From assembly GCA_937896665.1 (NCBI GenBank), contig CALBNS010000075.1:1-18317 (forward strand): a DNA stretch of 18,317 nucleotides. The letters are read 5' to 3'. A program made the position numbers and the translations under genes. Shown one piece after another: positions 1 to 7,279 of this stretch; position 1 is the first letter of the stretch, and every line of letters begins with the position of its first letter. The notes under the pieces were generated by a model. It saw only the letters and a list, made by a program, of their open reading frames with translations, searched no databases and was not told where the DNA came from. Source of the stretch: an uncultured Clostridia bacterium (GTDB lineage Bacteria; Bacillota; Clostridia; Lachnospirales; Lachnospiraceae).

Positions 1-79
1 AAAAAAGGAATCTGAAAGCCTTATATTTACTGGTTTAAAGATTCCGAGAGATTATTAAATAATCCAGGAGGTGCTGAGT

Positions 80-349
80 ATGAAGAATGTATATCGTATT
101 ATTATTTCAGTTGTATTGATTATTTCAGGAATGGCTGGTTATTTAGTCACACTTCATGCGGGTATTATTGCGAATGGAATAGATGGCTGGAAAACTCTCG
201 AGGAGTTAGAGGAGTGGTTTGTCCGGTTTGATGCAATGTTTTGGATTGGTCTCATTCTTTTGGTTGCATGTGCAATTTTAAACAGATTAGAAGAACGTGG
301 AAAGACAGAATCCGTCAAAAAAGGTTTACATAAAAGTAACAAAGATTGA
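80..349 (+). CDS. Small two-helix membrane protein, unknown function
   Basis: An 89-residue protein of no family I recognise. The ATG at 80 is chosen because AGGAGG (66-71) lies 8 bases upstream; the in-frame GTG at 71 overlaps that site and is unlikely. Two hydrophobic segments, about residues 5-27 and 50-66, flank a short acidic stretch (LEELEEWF, about 40-47). The C-terminal 20 residues are rich in Lys and Arg and end in NKD, as expected for a cytoplasmic tail by the positive-inside rule. This suggests a hairpin-like inner-membrane protein with both ends inside. It stands alone, followed by an apparently decayed region, so context gives no role. Confidence that it is a real gene comes from the ribosome binding site and the coherent membrane topology. 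Confidence 0.6.
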   Translation: MKNVYRIIISVVLIISGMAGYLVTLHAGIIANGIDGWKTLEELEEWFVRFDAMFWIGLILLVACAILNRLEERGKTESVKKGLHKSNKD

Positions 350-516
350 ATTCCTTAAAAGGTGTTGAGATGGGAAACGATGATAATGTATTGATTGTTT
401 GAAATGGACAGTATTTTGCAGCGTTTTGGTTTGACATATCAAAAAACTGAAAAGGGAAAGTTGTATCGTTTAATGATAAAGTGCATCAAAGTTATTTTGG
501 AAAGAATCCCATTTCC

Positions 517-542
517 TACCACATGGGGGGATCCATGTGGTA
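517..542. repeat. 10-bp perfect inverted repeat, 6-nt loop
   Basis: TACCACATGG (517-526) and CCATGTGGTA (533-542) are perfect reverse complements around GGGGAT. There is no adjacent T-run, so it is a poor terminator. It lies 7 bp upstream of the point where the dnaB homology begins, so it could be a recombination or insertion scar or a protein-binding palindrome. Nothing in the sequence decides between these. Confidence 0.5.
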
Positions 543-549
543 AATAGAG

Positions 550-669
550 CTTAAAAATGTGGCAGAGATTATCATTGCAAAGCAGAGAAATGGTGCAATC
601 GGAACCGTGAATCTGACATGGCTTCCAAATTACACCAAGTTTGCAAATTATCTGAAAAAAGAGATATAA
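550..669 (+). pseudogene. dnaB: Replicative DNA helicase DnaB, C-terminal remnant
   Basis: The frame at 550-669 encodes 39 residues starting LKNVAEIIIAKQRNG and ending in TAA. This matches the conserved extreme C-terminus of DnaB-family helicases (NVAEVIIAKQRNGPTGTV...LxxxPxYTxF), including the stretch that contributes to the DNA-binding and arginine-finger side of the RecA fold. All upstream helicase sequence (N-terminal domain, linker, Walker A and B) is missing; an in-frame TAA at 541-543 precedes the fragment and there is no start codon or ribosome binding site. It is therefore a truncated fossil, probably of a phage, plasmid or integrative-element helicase, not the chromosomal copy. The identification rests on family memory of a well-conserved motif. 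Confidence 0.75.
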
Positions 670-671
670 TA

Positions 672-705
672 AAAGAGGTTCAGAGGTTTTCCTCTGAACC
701 TCTTT
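672..705. terminator. Strong hairpin after the dnaB remnant
   Basis: AAAGAGGTTCAGAGG (672-686) and CCTCTGAACCTCTTT (691-705) form a perfect 15-bp stem with a TTTT loop, 2 bases after the dnaB stop. On the plus strand the T-tract is short (TTT within the stem, then CAAAT). On the minus strand it is followed by TTTTATTATAT. It is probably a terminator that can work in both directions, kept from the degraded gene. Confidence 0.65.
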
Positions 706-828
706 CAAATTCCAATGGGGATTCCCAAATGAAACGTCATTTGCTATTTGTGTTTCTCTATGATAAGATAAGACCACAGAGTGCACTTTTTTTGATAAGA
801 GGATGATTTGGGAAAGGAGGCGTAGTAT

Positions 829-2436
829 ATGAGTAAAATATTTAATGTGACTGGGAATTGCAGACCTGAAATTCATTATATGGTCGATATCAGAGTGCGG
901 TTGGAGAAAATAAAGGAAATTGTGGGCAAGGGAGACTATCTTACAATCAATCGTGCCCGGCAATATGGAAAAACCACGACACTAAGGGCACTTCGTGGTT
1001 TTCTTGCAAAAGAGTATCTTGTTATCAGCATGGATTTTCAGAAGGAAATGAGCGATGCGAAATTCAGGGATGAGAATACATTTTCTGTAGCCTTTGCGAA
1101 AGCTTTTCTGTGGAAAATCAATGAGTTCGAAAAGGAGTTTACAGAAAACGTACGGACTGCTGTTGAAAAATTGCGTGCCGCTATGCATAACAATAGAGAG
1201 CAATTGGAACTAGTGGAATTGTTTCGGCATTTGAGTAACATCTGTCGTTATTCTGAAAAGCCGGTGGTTCTGATGATTGATGAGGTTGATAGTGCAACGA
1301 ATAATCAGGTGTTTTTGGATTTTCTAGCTCAGCTACGTGGGTATTATATTGACAGGGATGAATCACCGACATTTCAATCAGTGATATTGGCAGGTGTCTA
1401 TGATATAAAAAATATTAAGCGAAAAATCAGACCGGATGAGGATCATAAGGTAAACAGTCCGTGGAATATTGCGGTTGAATTTCCTGTGGACATGAGTTTT
1501 TCAGCAGAGGAAATTGCCGGGATGCTTACAGAATATGAGCGGGATTATAAAACGGGTATGAATATACATGCGATGGCGGAGCTGATTTACGACTACACTT
1601 CTGGATATCCTTTTCTGGTATCTCGTATTTGCAAGTTGCTGGATGAAACAGTTACAGAAAGTGAGGGATTTCCTGATAGAGCAAGCGTATGGACGAAGGA
1701 AGGCTTTTTGGTGGCGGTGAAAATTCTGCTGGAGGAAAGCAATACATTATTTGAATCCTTGTCTGGGAAAATTATGGATTATCCGGAACTCCGACAGATT
1801 CTCTATACTCTTTTATTCCGGGGGCAGAATGTTTTGTATGGACCGGATAATATAGGGATTAATATGGCACTCATGTTCGGATTTGTGAAAGTGAAAAATG
1901 GCATCGTGGTAGTTGCAAACCGAATTTTTGAAACGCGTCTTTACAATATGTTTCTAACTACACCTGAGGAGCAGAACACGGATACTTATCGTTTTGCCTT
2001 GCAGAATAAAAATCAGTTCATACAAAATGGTCATTTAAATATGGAATTGGTTCTTGAAAAATTTGTGACGCATTTTGATGATTTATTTGGAGACCAGAAT
2101 CAGTCATTTTACGAGGAGGACGGAAGAAGATATTTTCTACTTTATTTGAGACCAATTATCAATGGAATCGGTAATTACTACATTGAGGCTCGGACACGTA
2201 ATATGGAGCGAACGGATGTGATCGTGGATTATTGTGGTGAACAATTCGTGATAGAGTTGAAAGTGTGGCGGGGAAATGCCTATAATAAAAGAGGAGAAGA
2301 GCAACTGTTAGATTACCTCGAGTACTATCATCTGAAAAAGGGGTATATGCTCAGCTTTAATTTTAATAAAAACAAAAAAATTGGAATTAACCGTATTACG
2401 TTAGGAGATAAACTGTTGGTGGAAGCAGTTGTGTGA
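829..2436 (+). CDS. AAA-like ATPase with C-terminal PD-(D/E)XK nuclease
   Basis: A 535-residue protein; the start at ATG 829 has AAGGAGG (814-820) 8 bases upstream. The N-terminal half is an AAA/STAND-like P-loop ATPase. Residues 41-50 (NRARQYGKTT) form a Walker A variant with Lys48, resembling the RPRRFGKS loop of the AAA-ATPase-like family (Pfam AAA-ATPase_like, PF09820). Residues 145-155 (PVVLMIDEVDS) are a Walker B with Asp151 and Glu152. The C-terminus carries Asp463 and an E-L-K core (Glu476, Lys478), the D...ExK arrangement of PD-(D/E)XK nucleases that often follows this ATPase type (DUF1703-like). Such proteins are multiplied in gut anaerobes and their cellular role is not established; defence or mobile-element function is conjecture. 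It is monocistronic, flanked by the dnaB remnant and ended by the hairpin at 2514-2561. Confidence 0.8.
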   Translation: MSKIFNVTGNCRPEIHYMVDIRVRLEKIKEIVGKGDYLTINRARQYGKTTTLRALRGFLAKEYLVISMDFQKEMSDAKFRDENTFSVAFAKAFLWKINEFEKEFTENVRTAVEKLRAAMHNNREQLELVELFRHLSNICRYSEKPVVLMIDEVDSATNNQVFLDFLAQLRGYYIDRDESPTFQSVILAGVYDIKNIKRKIRPDEDHKVNSPWNIAVEFPVDMSFSAEEIAGMLTEYERDYKTGMNIHAMAELIYDYTSGYPFLVSRICKLLDETVTESEGFPDRASVWTKEGFLVAVKILLEESNTLFESLSGKIMDYPELRQILYTLLFRGQNVLYGPDNIGINMALMFGFVKVKNGIVVVANRIFETRLYNMFLTTPEEQNTDTYRFALQNKNQFIQNGHLNMELVLEKFVTHFDDLFGDQNQSFYEEDGRRYFLLYLRPIINGIGNYYIEARTRNMERTDVIVDYCGEQFVIELKVWRGNAYNKRGEEQLLDYLEYYHLKKGYMLSFNFNKNKKIGINRITLGDKLLVEAVV

Positions 2437-2513
2437 TTTGTTCGCTAGCCAACCCTTTGCACTTGTGTAATAAGAACATATTTCACCAATTTGTACATTT
2501 TCCGGAAAAATAG

Positions 2514-2561
2514 AAATCCCAATGGAAAGTCAGGTATTGAACCTTGATTCCATTGGGATTT
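2514..2561. terminator. Bidirectional terminator between convergent genes
   Basis: AAATCCCAATGGA (2514-2526) pairs perfectly with TCCATTGGGATTT (2549-2561), a 13-bp stem with a 22-nt loop. T-runs follow on both strands (TTTTTCATTTTT on plus; TTTCTATTTTT on minus). It sits between the converging ATPase gene (ends 2436) and the merR-type gene (ends 2596), so it should stop transcription from both. Confidence 0.8.
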
Positions 2562-2595
2562 TTCATTTTTGTCCCCTAGCGGAACGATTAATCCC

Positions 2596-3192
2596 TTATG
2601 TCTCTAAAAGTCTCCGTAATCTGTGAATTGGAGTGGAACGTGCCGATTCTTTTCGAAGAACCTGCTGTTGGCGGATTAAATGATCGAGCTTCTTGTATCG
2701 TTCTTCTTCCTGGAGCTCCTTTATATGTAGCAAATGGTCCATTTCTTTAATCACAGTTTCTGAGACTGCCTGACTGACAGATTGTCCAAGCAGCTTATTA
2801 TTTTCTACAAGAATATTTTGCAGGATTTCACTGATAAGATTTTGTGCCTGCAAGAGTTTTGAATCTGCTGCTGCGTTTAACATCTCATCGCGATTTACAA
2901 TAAGCATGGTGTGGTTTTCAGGAGCACCTGCAATTTTCCTCTTTGCCTGTAGTTGTGTGCGGGTGCGGAGCATGTCTGGAATGAGCTCTTTTAATTCCTT
3001 TAGCTGCATGCCTTGTTCCTTGAGTTCTTTAATACAACGAAATAGCTGTATGTCTTCTTCTGTATAGTATCGATGTCCCATTTCAGTGCGGTTTATAGAT
3101 AATGAAAGTTCTTCTTCCCAGTATCTGAGTACATGTGTCTCAACACTTACCTGCTTAGCCGCTTCTGAAATCATATAATGAACTTCGCCCAT
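2596..3192 (-). CDS. MerR-family transcriptional regulator
   Basis: A 198-residue DNA-binding protein. The N-terminal 70 residues form a MerR-type winged helix: a helix-turn-helix around residues 7-25 (MISEAAKQVSVETHVLRYW), then the wing with the family signature GHRYYTEEDIQLFRCI. The remainder (about 75-198) is helical, rich in Gln, Glu, Lys and Leu, and probably a dimerising coiled coil; there are no clustered cysteines suggesting metal sensing and no multidrug-binding domain. The ATG start at 3192 is preceded by AGGGGG seven bases upstream. It is a single gene whose target is not evident; the nearest gene, the lipoprotein, is separated from it by a terminator. A role in its own regulation is inference from the family. 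Confidence 0.85.
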   Translation of the reverse strand: MGEVHYMISEAAKQVSVETHVLRYWEEELSLSINRTEMGHRYYTEEDIQLFRCIKELKEQGMQLKELKELIPDMLRTRTQLQAKRKIAGAPENHTMLIVNRDEMLNAAADSKLLQAQNLISEILQNILVENNKLLGQSVSQAVSETVIKEMDHLLHIKELQEEERYKKLDHLIRQQQVLRKESARSTPIHRLRRLLET

Positions 3193-3237
3193 ACATATAC
3201 CCCCTATGAATAATATAGATGTATTTCCAACACCTAC

Positions 3238-3268
3238 ATCATATCATAAGATTGCTCTGTTCTTGCAA
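3238..3268 (-). promoter_or_regulatory. Possible merR-type gene promoter with 19-bp spacer
   Basis: On the minus strand TTGCAA (3263-3268) and TATGAT (3238-3243) are separated by 19 bp. Promoters activated by MerR proteins typically have such over-long spacers, so self-regulation is possible. A second TATGAT at 3243-3248 gives a 14-bp spacing. No clear dyad is visible in the spacer, so this is tentative. Confidence 0.3.
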
Positions 3269-3293
3269 AAAATCAATCATCAAAGTTCGACAA

Positions 3294-3323
3294 GAAAAAG
3301 GCTTGGACATAATTGTCCAAGCC
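3294..3323 (-). terminator. Terminator of the lipoprotein gene
   Basis: GGCTTGGACA (3300-3309) and TGTCCAAGCC (3314-3323) form a perfect 10-bp stem with a TAAT loop. Read on the minus strand it is followed by CTTTTTC, as for a Rho-independent terminator, and lies about 20 bases after the stop at 3344. It separates this gene from the merR-type gene further on. Confidence 0.8.
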
Positions 3324-3343
3324 CATATATAATGATTTTGAAG

Positions 3344-4501
3344 TTAATAAAGCATTTTCTGAATGCTGCTTTCACCGAGACTTGCCCGGGTAACCCATGT
3401 GAACCCGCTGTCAATCGGAGCTTCATTTGGAAGACCAAGAGCAGATCTTGCTCCTGCAACTACAGTTGCATATCCCATGGCATAAGGATTCTGTATAATT
3501 AACCCTTCCAATGTACCATTCTCTAATAATTCAATCTGTTCTTTGCCGCCATCAAAACCAACGATTTTCAAATTGGTCTTTTGCATATCTGTTACGACAT
3601 CTGCAACTAATTGTGTAGTGTCTAAATTCGTTGCGAAAATTCCTTTTAAATTCGGATGTGTGTCTATAATATATTTTACCACATCTTCCTGCGTTAGAGA
3701 TTCTGCAGAAATATCCGCCTCACCTTCTGCTTTCTGTGCATTCATCGTCTGTGCAATCTGTTCAGCAACAATAGCTAGTTCATCTAGGTGATACACCTCG
3801 ACGATGGAGATATTAGGATGAGAAGCTGTCATTTCATTTGTAAAACCTTCTTCACGTTGCTTGGCAGTAGTGGATTTAGAATCTTGCACAAAGATAGCGA
3901 TCTCTCCCTTTTCATCAATGGAAGAAGCAAGGTGTACAGCAGCTGTCTTAGATGCATTCAAATTATTTGTTGAGCAGGTTGCTGTGACGCCATGATAATC
4001 ACTTACGGAATCAAATGCAATAATTGGGGTTCTATTCTCCGCAGCAAGGTCAAACTGCACTTTGCAGGCTGAGGCGTCTATCATTGCAATGCCAACTGCT
4101 ATCGGGTAATGATCCAGTTCTTCATCCAAAATACTAATCTGCTCCTCTATGTCGTCGCGCTTATTAGGAGAAACATAGTTCAACTGAATTTTGTCATCTC
4201 CTTTATAACCAAGCATATCATTGATGTCTGATACAGCCTGCTCGGCACCTGCCTCTATCTCGTTCCAATAACTGTCGCCATGGTATCTTCCTATAATAGA
4301 GATGTAAGAACCAGGTTCCAGATTCAGACCCTCGACACTACTGTATGCCATTGGTTTTAATACATTTAATTTATCTTGCGTATCATTTTCGGTTGTGGAA
4401 GGATTAGGATTAACTGGCTTGTTGTCTGGCTTTTTAACACAGGAACAAGCAATTAATGTGGTACACAGAACACCTGCCATCAATTTCCAACATCTCTTCA
4501 T
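3344..4501 (-). CDS. Sugar-binding-type lipoprotein (periplasmic-binding protein fold I)
   Basis: A 385-residue exported lipoprotein resembling the substrate-binding proteins of ribose-type ABC transporters (Peripla_BP_4/LacI-like fold). The ATG at 4501 is chosen over an in-frame TTG at 4525 because it gives a classical signal peptide: MKR, a hydrophobic stretch, then a lipobox LIAC with Cys19 as the lipidation site, preceded by GGAAAGGG. A Pro/Asn/Thr-rich linker (about 22-45) follows, then the binding domain from about residue 60 (ISIIGRYHGDSYWNEIEAGAEQ) through IVGFDGGKEQIELLENG near 320, a pattern typical of sugar-binding members. No permease or ATPase gene is adjacent, so it either works with a transporter encoded elsewhere or serves as a sensor. 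The ligand cannot be deduced. Confidence 0.8.
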   Translation of the reverse strand: MKRCWKLMAGVLCTTLIACSCVKKPDNKPVNPNPSTTENDTQDKLNVLKPMAYSSVEGLNLEPGSYISIIGRYHGDSYWNEIEAGAEQAVSDINDMLGYKGDDKIQLNYVSPNKRDDIEEQISILDEELDHYPIAVGIAMIDASACKVQFDLAAENRTPIIAFDSVSDYHGVTATCSTNNLNASKTAAVHLASSIDEKGEIAIFVQDSKSTTAKQREEGFTNEMTASHPNISIVEVYHLDELAIVAEQIAQTMNAQKAEGEADISAESLTQEDVVKYIIDTHPNLKGIFATNLDTTQLVADVVTDMQKTNLKIVGFDGGKEQIELLENGTLEGLIIQNPYAMGYATVVAGARSALGLPNEAPIDSGFTWVTRASLGESSIQKMLY

Positions 4502-4675
4502 AATAATACTATCCCTTTCCTGCAATAATATGTATCCTTAGGTGCTAAATAATACTATACACTATAAAATAAAAAAAAGGTTAAATAAATTCTTAAATTT
4601 TACTAAAAATGGATATTTATATTAGATTATTGTATACTGTATTCATTTTTGTACAATTTATGTGTAAATTCTGCC

Positions 4676-4704
4676 TTGTGCATAATATATATATAAGTTA
4701 TAAT
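4676..4704 (+). promoter_or_regulatory. Probable pflB promoter
   Basis: TTGTGC (4676-4681) and a consensus TATAAT (4699-4704) are separated by 17 bp, in a very AT-rich 270-bp intergenic region. The predicted transcript start is about 60 bases before the pflB ATG. A-tracts upstream (about 4565-4620) could act as an UP element. No complete Rex, Fnr or Crp-like palindrome was seen. Confidence 0.6.
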
Positions 4705-4771
4705 AATTTTAGCAAATAAATATCTATTTTTTAACAAAAAAAGTGAAATAAGAGTATAGGAGGAGATTGAA

Positions 4772-6883
4772 ATGGAAAACAATTGGAATTCCCAATGGGA
4801 CGGCTTTAAACCAGGCCGCTGGAATCGTACATCTGTAAATGTGCGTGACTTTATTCAGGAAAACTACACACCATACGAGGGAGATGACTCTTTCCTGGCA
4901 GGTCCAACAGAAGCTACAACAAAGCTTTGGGCTCAGGTTATGGAGTTATCAAAACAAGAGCGTGAAGCTGGCGGTGTATTAGACATGGATACAAAGATTG
5001 TATCAAGTATTACATCTCATGGTCCTGGATATCTTGACAAAGATTTAGAGACTATTGTAGGTTTCCAGACAGATAAGCCTTTCAAACGTTCATTACAACC
5101 ATATGGTGGTATTCGTATGGCACAGAATGCATGTCGTGAGAACGGTTATGAAGTTGATCCTGAAATTGTTAAAATATTTACTGAATATAGAAAAACACAT
5201 AACCAAGGTGTATTTGATGCATATACACCGGAGATGAGAGCAGCAAGAAAATCCGGTATCATTACAGGTCTTCCAGATGCTTACGGACGTGGACGTATTA
5301 TTGGTGACTATCGTCGTGTTGCATTATACGGAACAGACTGGTTAATCGAAGACAAGAAAGAACAGCTTGCTACATCATTAGTAAGAATGACAGGCGAGAA
5401 TATCCGCCTTCGCGAAGAATTATCAGAACAAATCCGTGCACTTGGTGAATTAAAGAAATTAGGTGATATCTACGGATATGATATTTCAAAACCGGCTGCT
5501 AATGCAAAAGAAGCTATTCAATGGACATACTTTGGATATCTTGCAGCAGTAAAAGAACAGAACGGTGCAGCAATGAGTTTAGGACGTACTTCTACATTCA
5601 TTGATATCTATATTCAACGTGATTTAGACAGAGGATTAATCACAGAAGAACAGGCACAGGAATACATTGACCACTTCATCATGAAGTTACGTCTTGTAAA
5701 ATTTGCCCGTACACCAGAATATAATGCATTATTCTCAGGTGACCCAACATGGGTAACAGAATCAATTGGTGGTGTTGGTATCGATGGACGTCCATTAGTA
5801 ACAAAGACATCATTCCGTTACTTACACACATTAGATAACCTTGGTACTGCTCCTGAACCAAACTTAACAGTTCTTTGGTCAACACGTTTACCAAGAGCAT
5901 TTAAAGAATACTGTGCTAAGATGTCAATCAAATCATCTTCTATCCAATATGAAAACGATGATTTGATGCGTGCAACTCACGGTGATGATTACGCAATCGC
6001 ATGCTGCGTATCTTCAATGAGAGTAGGTAAGGAAATGCAGTTCTTCGGAGCTCGTGCAAACCTTGCAAAATGTTTATTATACGCAATTAACGGTGGTGTT
6101 GATGAAAAATCAAAAGTTCAGGTTGGACCAAAATACCGTCCGGTAGAAGGGGAATACCTTGACTTTGATGATGTAATGCAAAAATTTGATGATATGATGG
6201 AATGGTTAGCAGGACTTTATGTAAACACATTGAATATCATTCACTATATGCATGATAAATACTGCTACGAAAAACTTCAGATGGCTCTTCATGACAGAGA
6301 AGTAAAACGTTACTTTGCAACAGGTATTGCCGGACTTTCAGTAGTAGCTGACTCACTCAGTGCTATCAAATATGCGAAAGTAAAAGCAATCCGTGATGAA
6401 GATGGTTTAGTAGTAGATTACGAAGTAGAAGGCGATTTCCCTAAATATGGTAACGATGATGACCGTGTTGACGAATTGGCAGTAAATCTTGTTCGCACAT
6501 TCATGGATAAGGTTCGTAAACACCACACATATCGTCACGGTGTTCCGACAACGTCAATCTTAACAATTACTTCTAACGTAGTATATGGTAAGAAGACAGG
6601 TAACACACCAGATGGTAGAAAATTAGGTGAACCATTAGCACCAGGTGCTAACCCAATGCACAGACGTGATACACATGGAGCTTTAGCTTCACTTGCTTCT
6701 GTTGCTAAGATTCCATTCAGACATGCTCAGGATGGTATTTCAAACACATTCTCTATCATTCCGGGAGCCCTTGGAAAGGATGATCAGATCTTCATGGGCG
6801 AATTAGACCTTGATAGAATCCAAGAATGTGGAAATCAGGCTTGCAATATTCCAAACATCATGGAAAGCATTGACCACGAATAA
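4772..6883 (+). CDS. pflB: Pyruvate formate-lyase large subunit lacking the glycyl-radical domain
   Basis: A 703-residue formate C-acetyltransferase, converting pyruvate and CoA to acetyl-CoA and formate in the cytoplasm. AGGAGG at 4758-4763 precedes the ATG by 8 bases. Homology covers the PFL barrel, including the active-site Cys411-Cys412 pair in YAIACCVSSM (equivalent to E. coli Cys418-Cys419) and the late motif GNTPDGRKLGEPLAPGANPM. Homology stops after PGALGKDD (about residue 671). Residues 672-703 are a tail unlike normal PFL, containing Cys686 and Cys691, and the usual RVSGYAVNF radical-glycine region is absent. That region is encoded by the next gene, 39 bases on and in the same reading frame, beyond two in-frame TAA codons (6881, 6896). 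Codon use is strongly biased (CGT, GAA, GCA), suggesting high expression. Annotated as a single intact enzyme this would be misleading; it needs its partner. Confidence 0.93.
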   Translation: MENNWNSQWDGFKPGRWNRTSVNVRDFIQENYTPYEGDDSFLAGPTEATTKLWAQVMELSKQEREAGGVLDMDTKIVSSITSHGPGYLDKDLETIVGFQTDKPFKRSLQPYGGIRMAQNACRENGYEVDPEIVKIFTEYRKTHNQGVFDAYTPEMRAARKSGIITGLPDAYGRGRIIGDYRRVALYGTDWLIEDKKEQLATSLVRMTGENIRLREELSEQIRALGELKKLGDIYGYDISKPAANAKEAIQWTYFGYLAAVKEQNGAAMSLGRTSTFIDIYIQRDLDRGLITEEQAQEYIDHFIMKLRLVKFARTPEYNALFSGDPTWVTESIGGVGIDGRPLVTKTSFRYLHTLDNLGTAPEPNLTVLWSTRLPRAFKEYCAKMSIKSSSIQYENDDLMRATHGDDYAIACCVSSMRVGKEMQFFGARANLAKCLLYAINGGVDEKSKVQVGPKYRPVEGEYLDFDDVMQKFDDMMEWLAGLYVNTLNIIHYMHDKYCYEKLQMALHDREVKRYFATGIAGLSVVADSLSAIKYAKVKAIRDEDGLVVDYEVEGDFPKYGNDDDRVDELAVNLVRTFMDKVRKHHTYRHGVPTTSILTITSNVVYGKKTGNTPDGRKLGEPLAPGANPMHRRDTHGALASLASVAKIPFRHAQDGISNTFSIIPGALGKDDQIFMGELDLDRIQECGNQACNIPNIMESIDHE

Positions 6884-6922
6884 AAAATAATAGAATAAGA
6901 ATTTATAAGGAGGAAGATTACT

Positions 6923-7165
6923 ATGGCAGTAAACCAGCAACAAGTTAATAACCTAGTAAATATGTTAGACGGATATGTAGAGCAGGGTGGACATCACCTT
7001 AATGTAAATGTATTCACAAGAGATACATTATTAGATGCACAAAAGCATCCAGAAAATTATCCACAATTAACAGTGCGCGTATCTGGTTACGCAGTAAACT
7101 TTATCAAACTTACAAAAGAACAACAGGATGACGTAATCTCACGTACTTTCCATGAAGGTATGTAA
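6923..7165 (+). CDS. grcA: Stand-alone glycyl-radical domain of pyruvate formate-lyase
   Basis: An 80-residue protein equivalent to the C-terminal domain of pyruvate formate-lyase and similar to the GrcA/YfiD 'spare part' protein. It contains LVNMLDGYVEQGGHHLNVNV and the radical loop VRVSGYAVNF, with Gly55 as the residue that carries the radical, and ends TKEQQDDVISRTFHEGM as in full-length enzymes. AAGGAGG (6907-6913) lies 9 bases before the ATG. In E. coli GrcA supplements a complete PFL damaged by oxygen; here the large subunit has no glycine domain, so this protein is expected to be an essential subunit. Its homology begins almost exactly where that of the large subunit ends, with no overlap. 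It is the predicted target of the activating enzyme encoded downstream. The symbol grcA is used by similarity only. Confidence 0.92.
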   Translation: MAVNQQQVNNLVNMLDGYVEQGGHHLNVNVFTRDTLLDAQKHPENYPQLTVRVSGYAVNFIKLTKEQQDDVISRTFHEGM

Positions 7166-7188
7166 TTTGAAAAATAGATACTGTTTGC

Positions 7189-7224
7189 AAACAGGAGATG
7201 GATATTTTCCATCTCCTGTTTTAT
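7189..7224 (+). terminator. Terminator or attenuator between grcA-like gene and pflA
   Basis: AAACAGGAGATGGA (7189-7202) and TCCATCTCCTGTTT (7208-7221) form a perfect 14-bp stem with a 5-nt loop, followed by TTATAATATAAT. It lies 24 bases after the small-subunit stop and before pflA. It should end or reduce transcription so that the activase is made in smaller amounts than the enzyme. Confidence 0.75.
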
Positions 7225-7279
7225 AATATAATAAGCTAGACGAGGCAATCTTGAAAAAACTAAGCGAGGAGATGTAATT

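Larger units (their letters stand above)
350..828. other. 479-bp region without an intact gene
   Basis: No intact gene is visible. The stretch contains a short open frame at 404-547 (47 codons, no ribosome binding site, no recognised product), a 10-bp inverted repeat at 517-542, the dnaB remnant at 550-669, a strong hairpin at 672-705, and about 100 bp of featureless leader before the ATPase gene at 829. In another frame, positions about 440-543 encode a sensible-looking peptide that ends at the TAA at 541, which suggests decayed coding sequence. I cannot name its origin. Confidence 0.6.

Noticed and set aside
439..963. Minus-strand 174-codon open frame over the dnaB remnant and the ATPase start
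   Set aside because: It is antisense to the well-supported start of the ATPase gene and runs through the 672-705 hairpin; its product shows no recognisable domain.
709..2561. Similar CCAATGG-containing sequences flanking the ATPase gene (709-726 and 2514-2561) as element ends
   Set aside because: The shared core is only about 7 bp and the right copy is explained by the terminator stem; no target-site duplication is visible.
4502..4771. Rex- or Fnr-type operator upstream of pflB
   Set aside because: Only half-site-like AT-rich words such as TTAACAA occur (about 4731-4737); no complete palindrome was found, so no operator is claimed.
6884..6922. Possible programmed frameshift, readthrough or sequencing error joining the two PFL genes
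   Set aside because: Both genes are already in the same frame, so no frameshift is needed, and two TAA codons lie between them. The small gene has a strong ribosome binding site and the large one has an extra tail, so two separate proteins are more likely.
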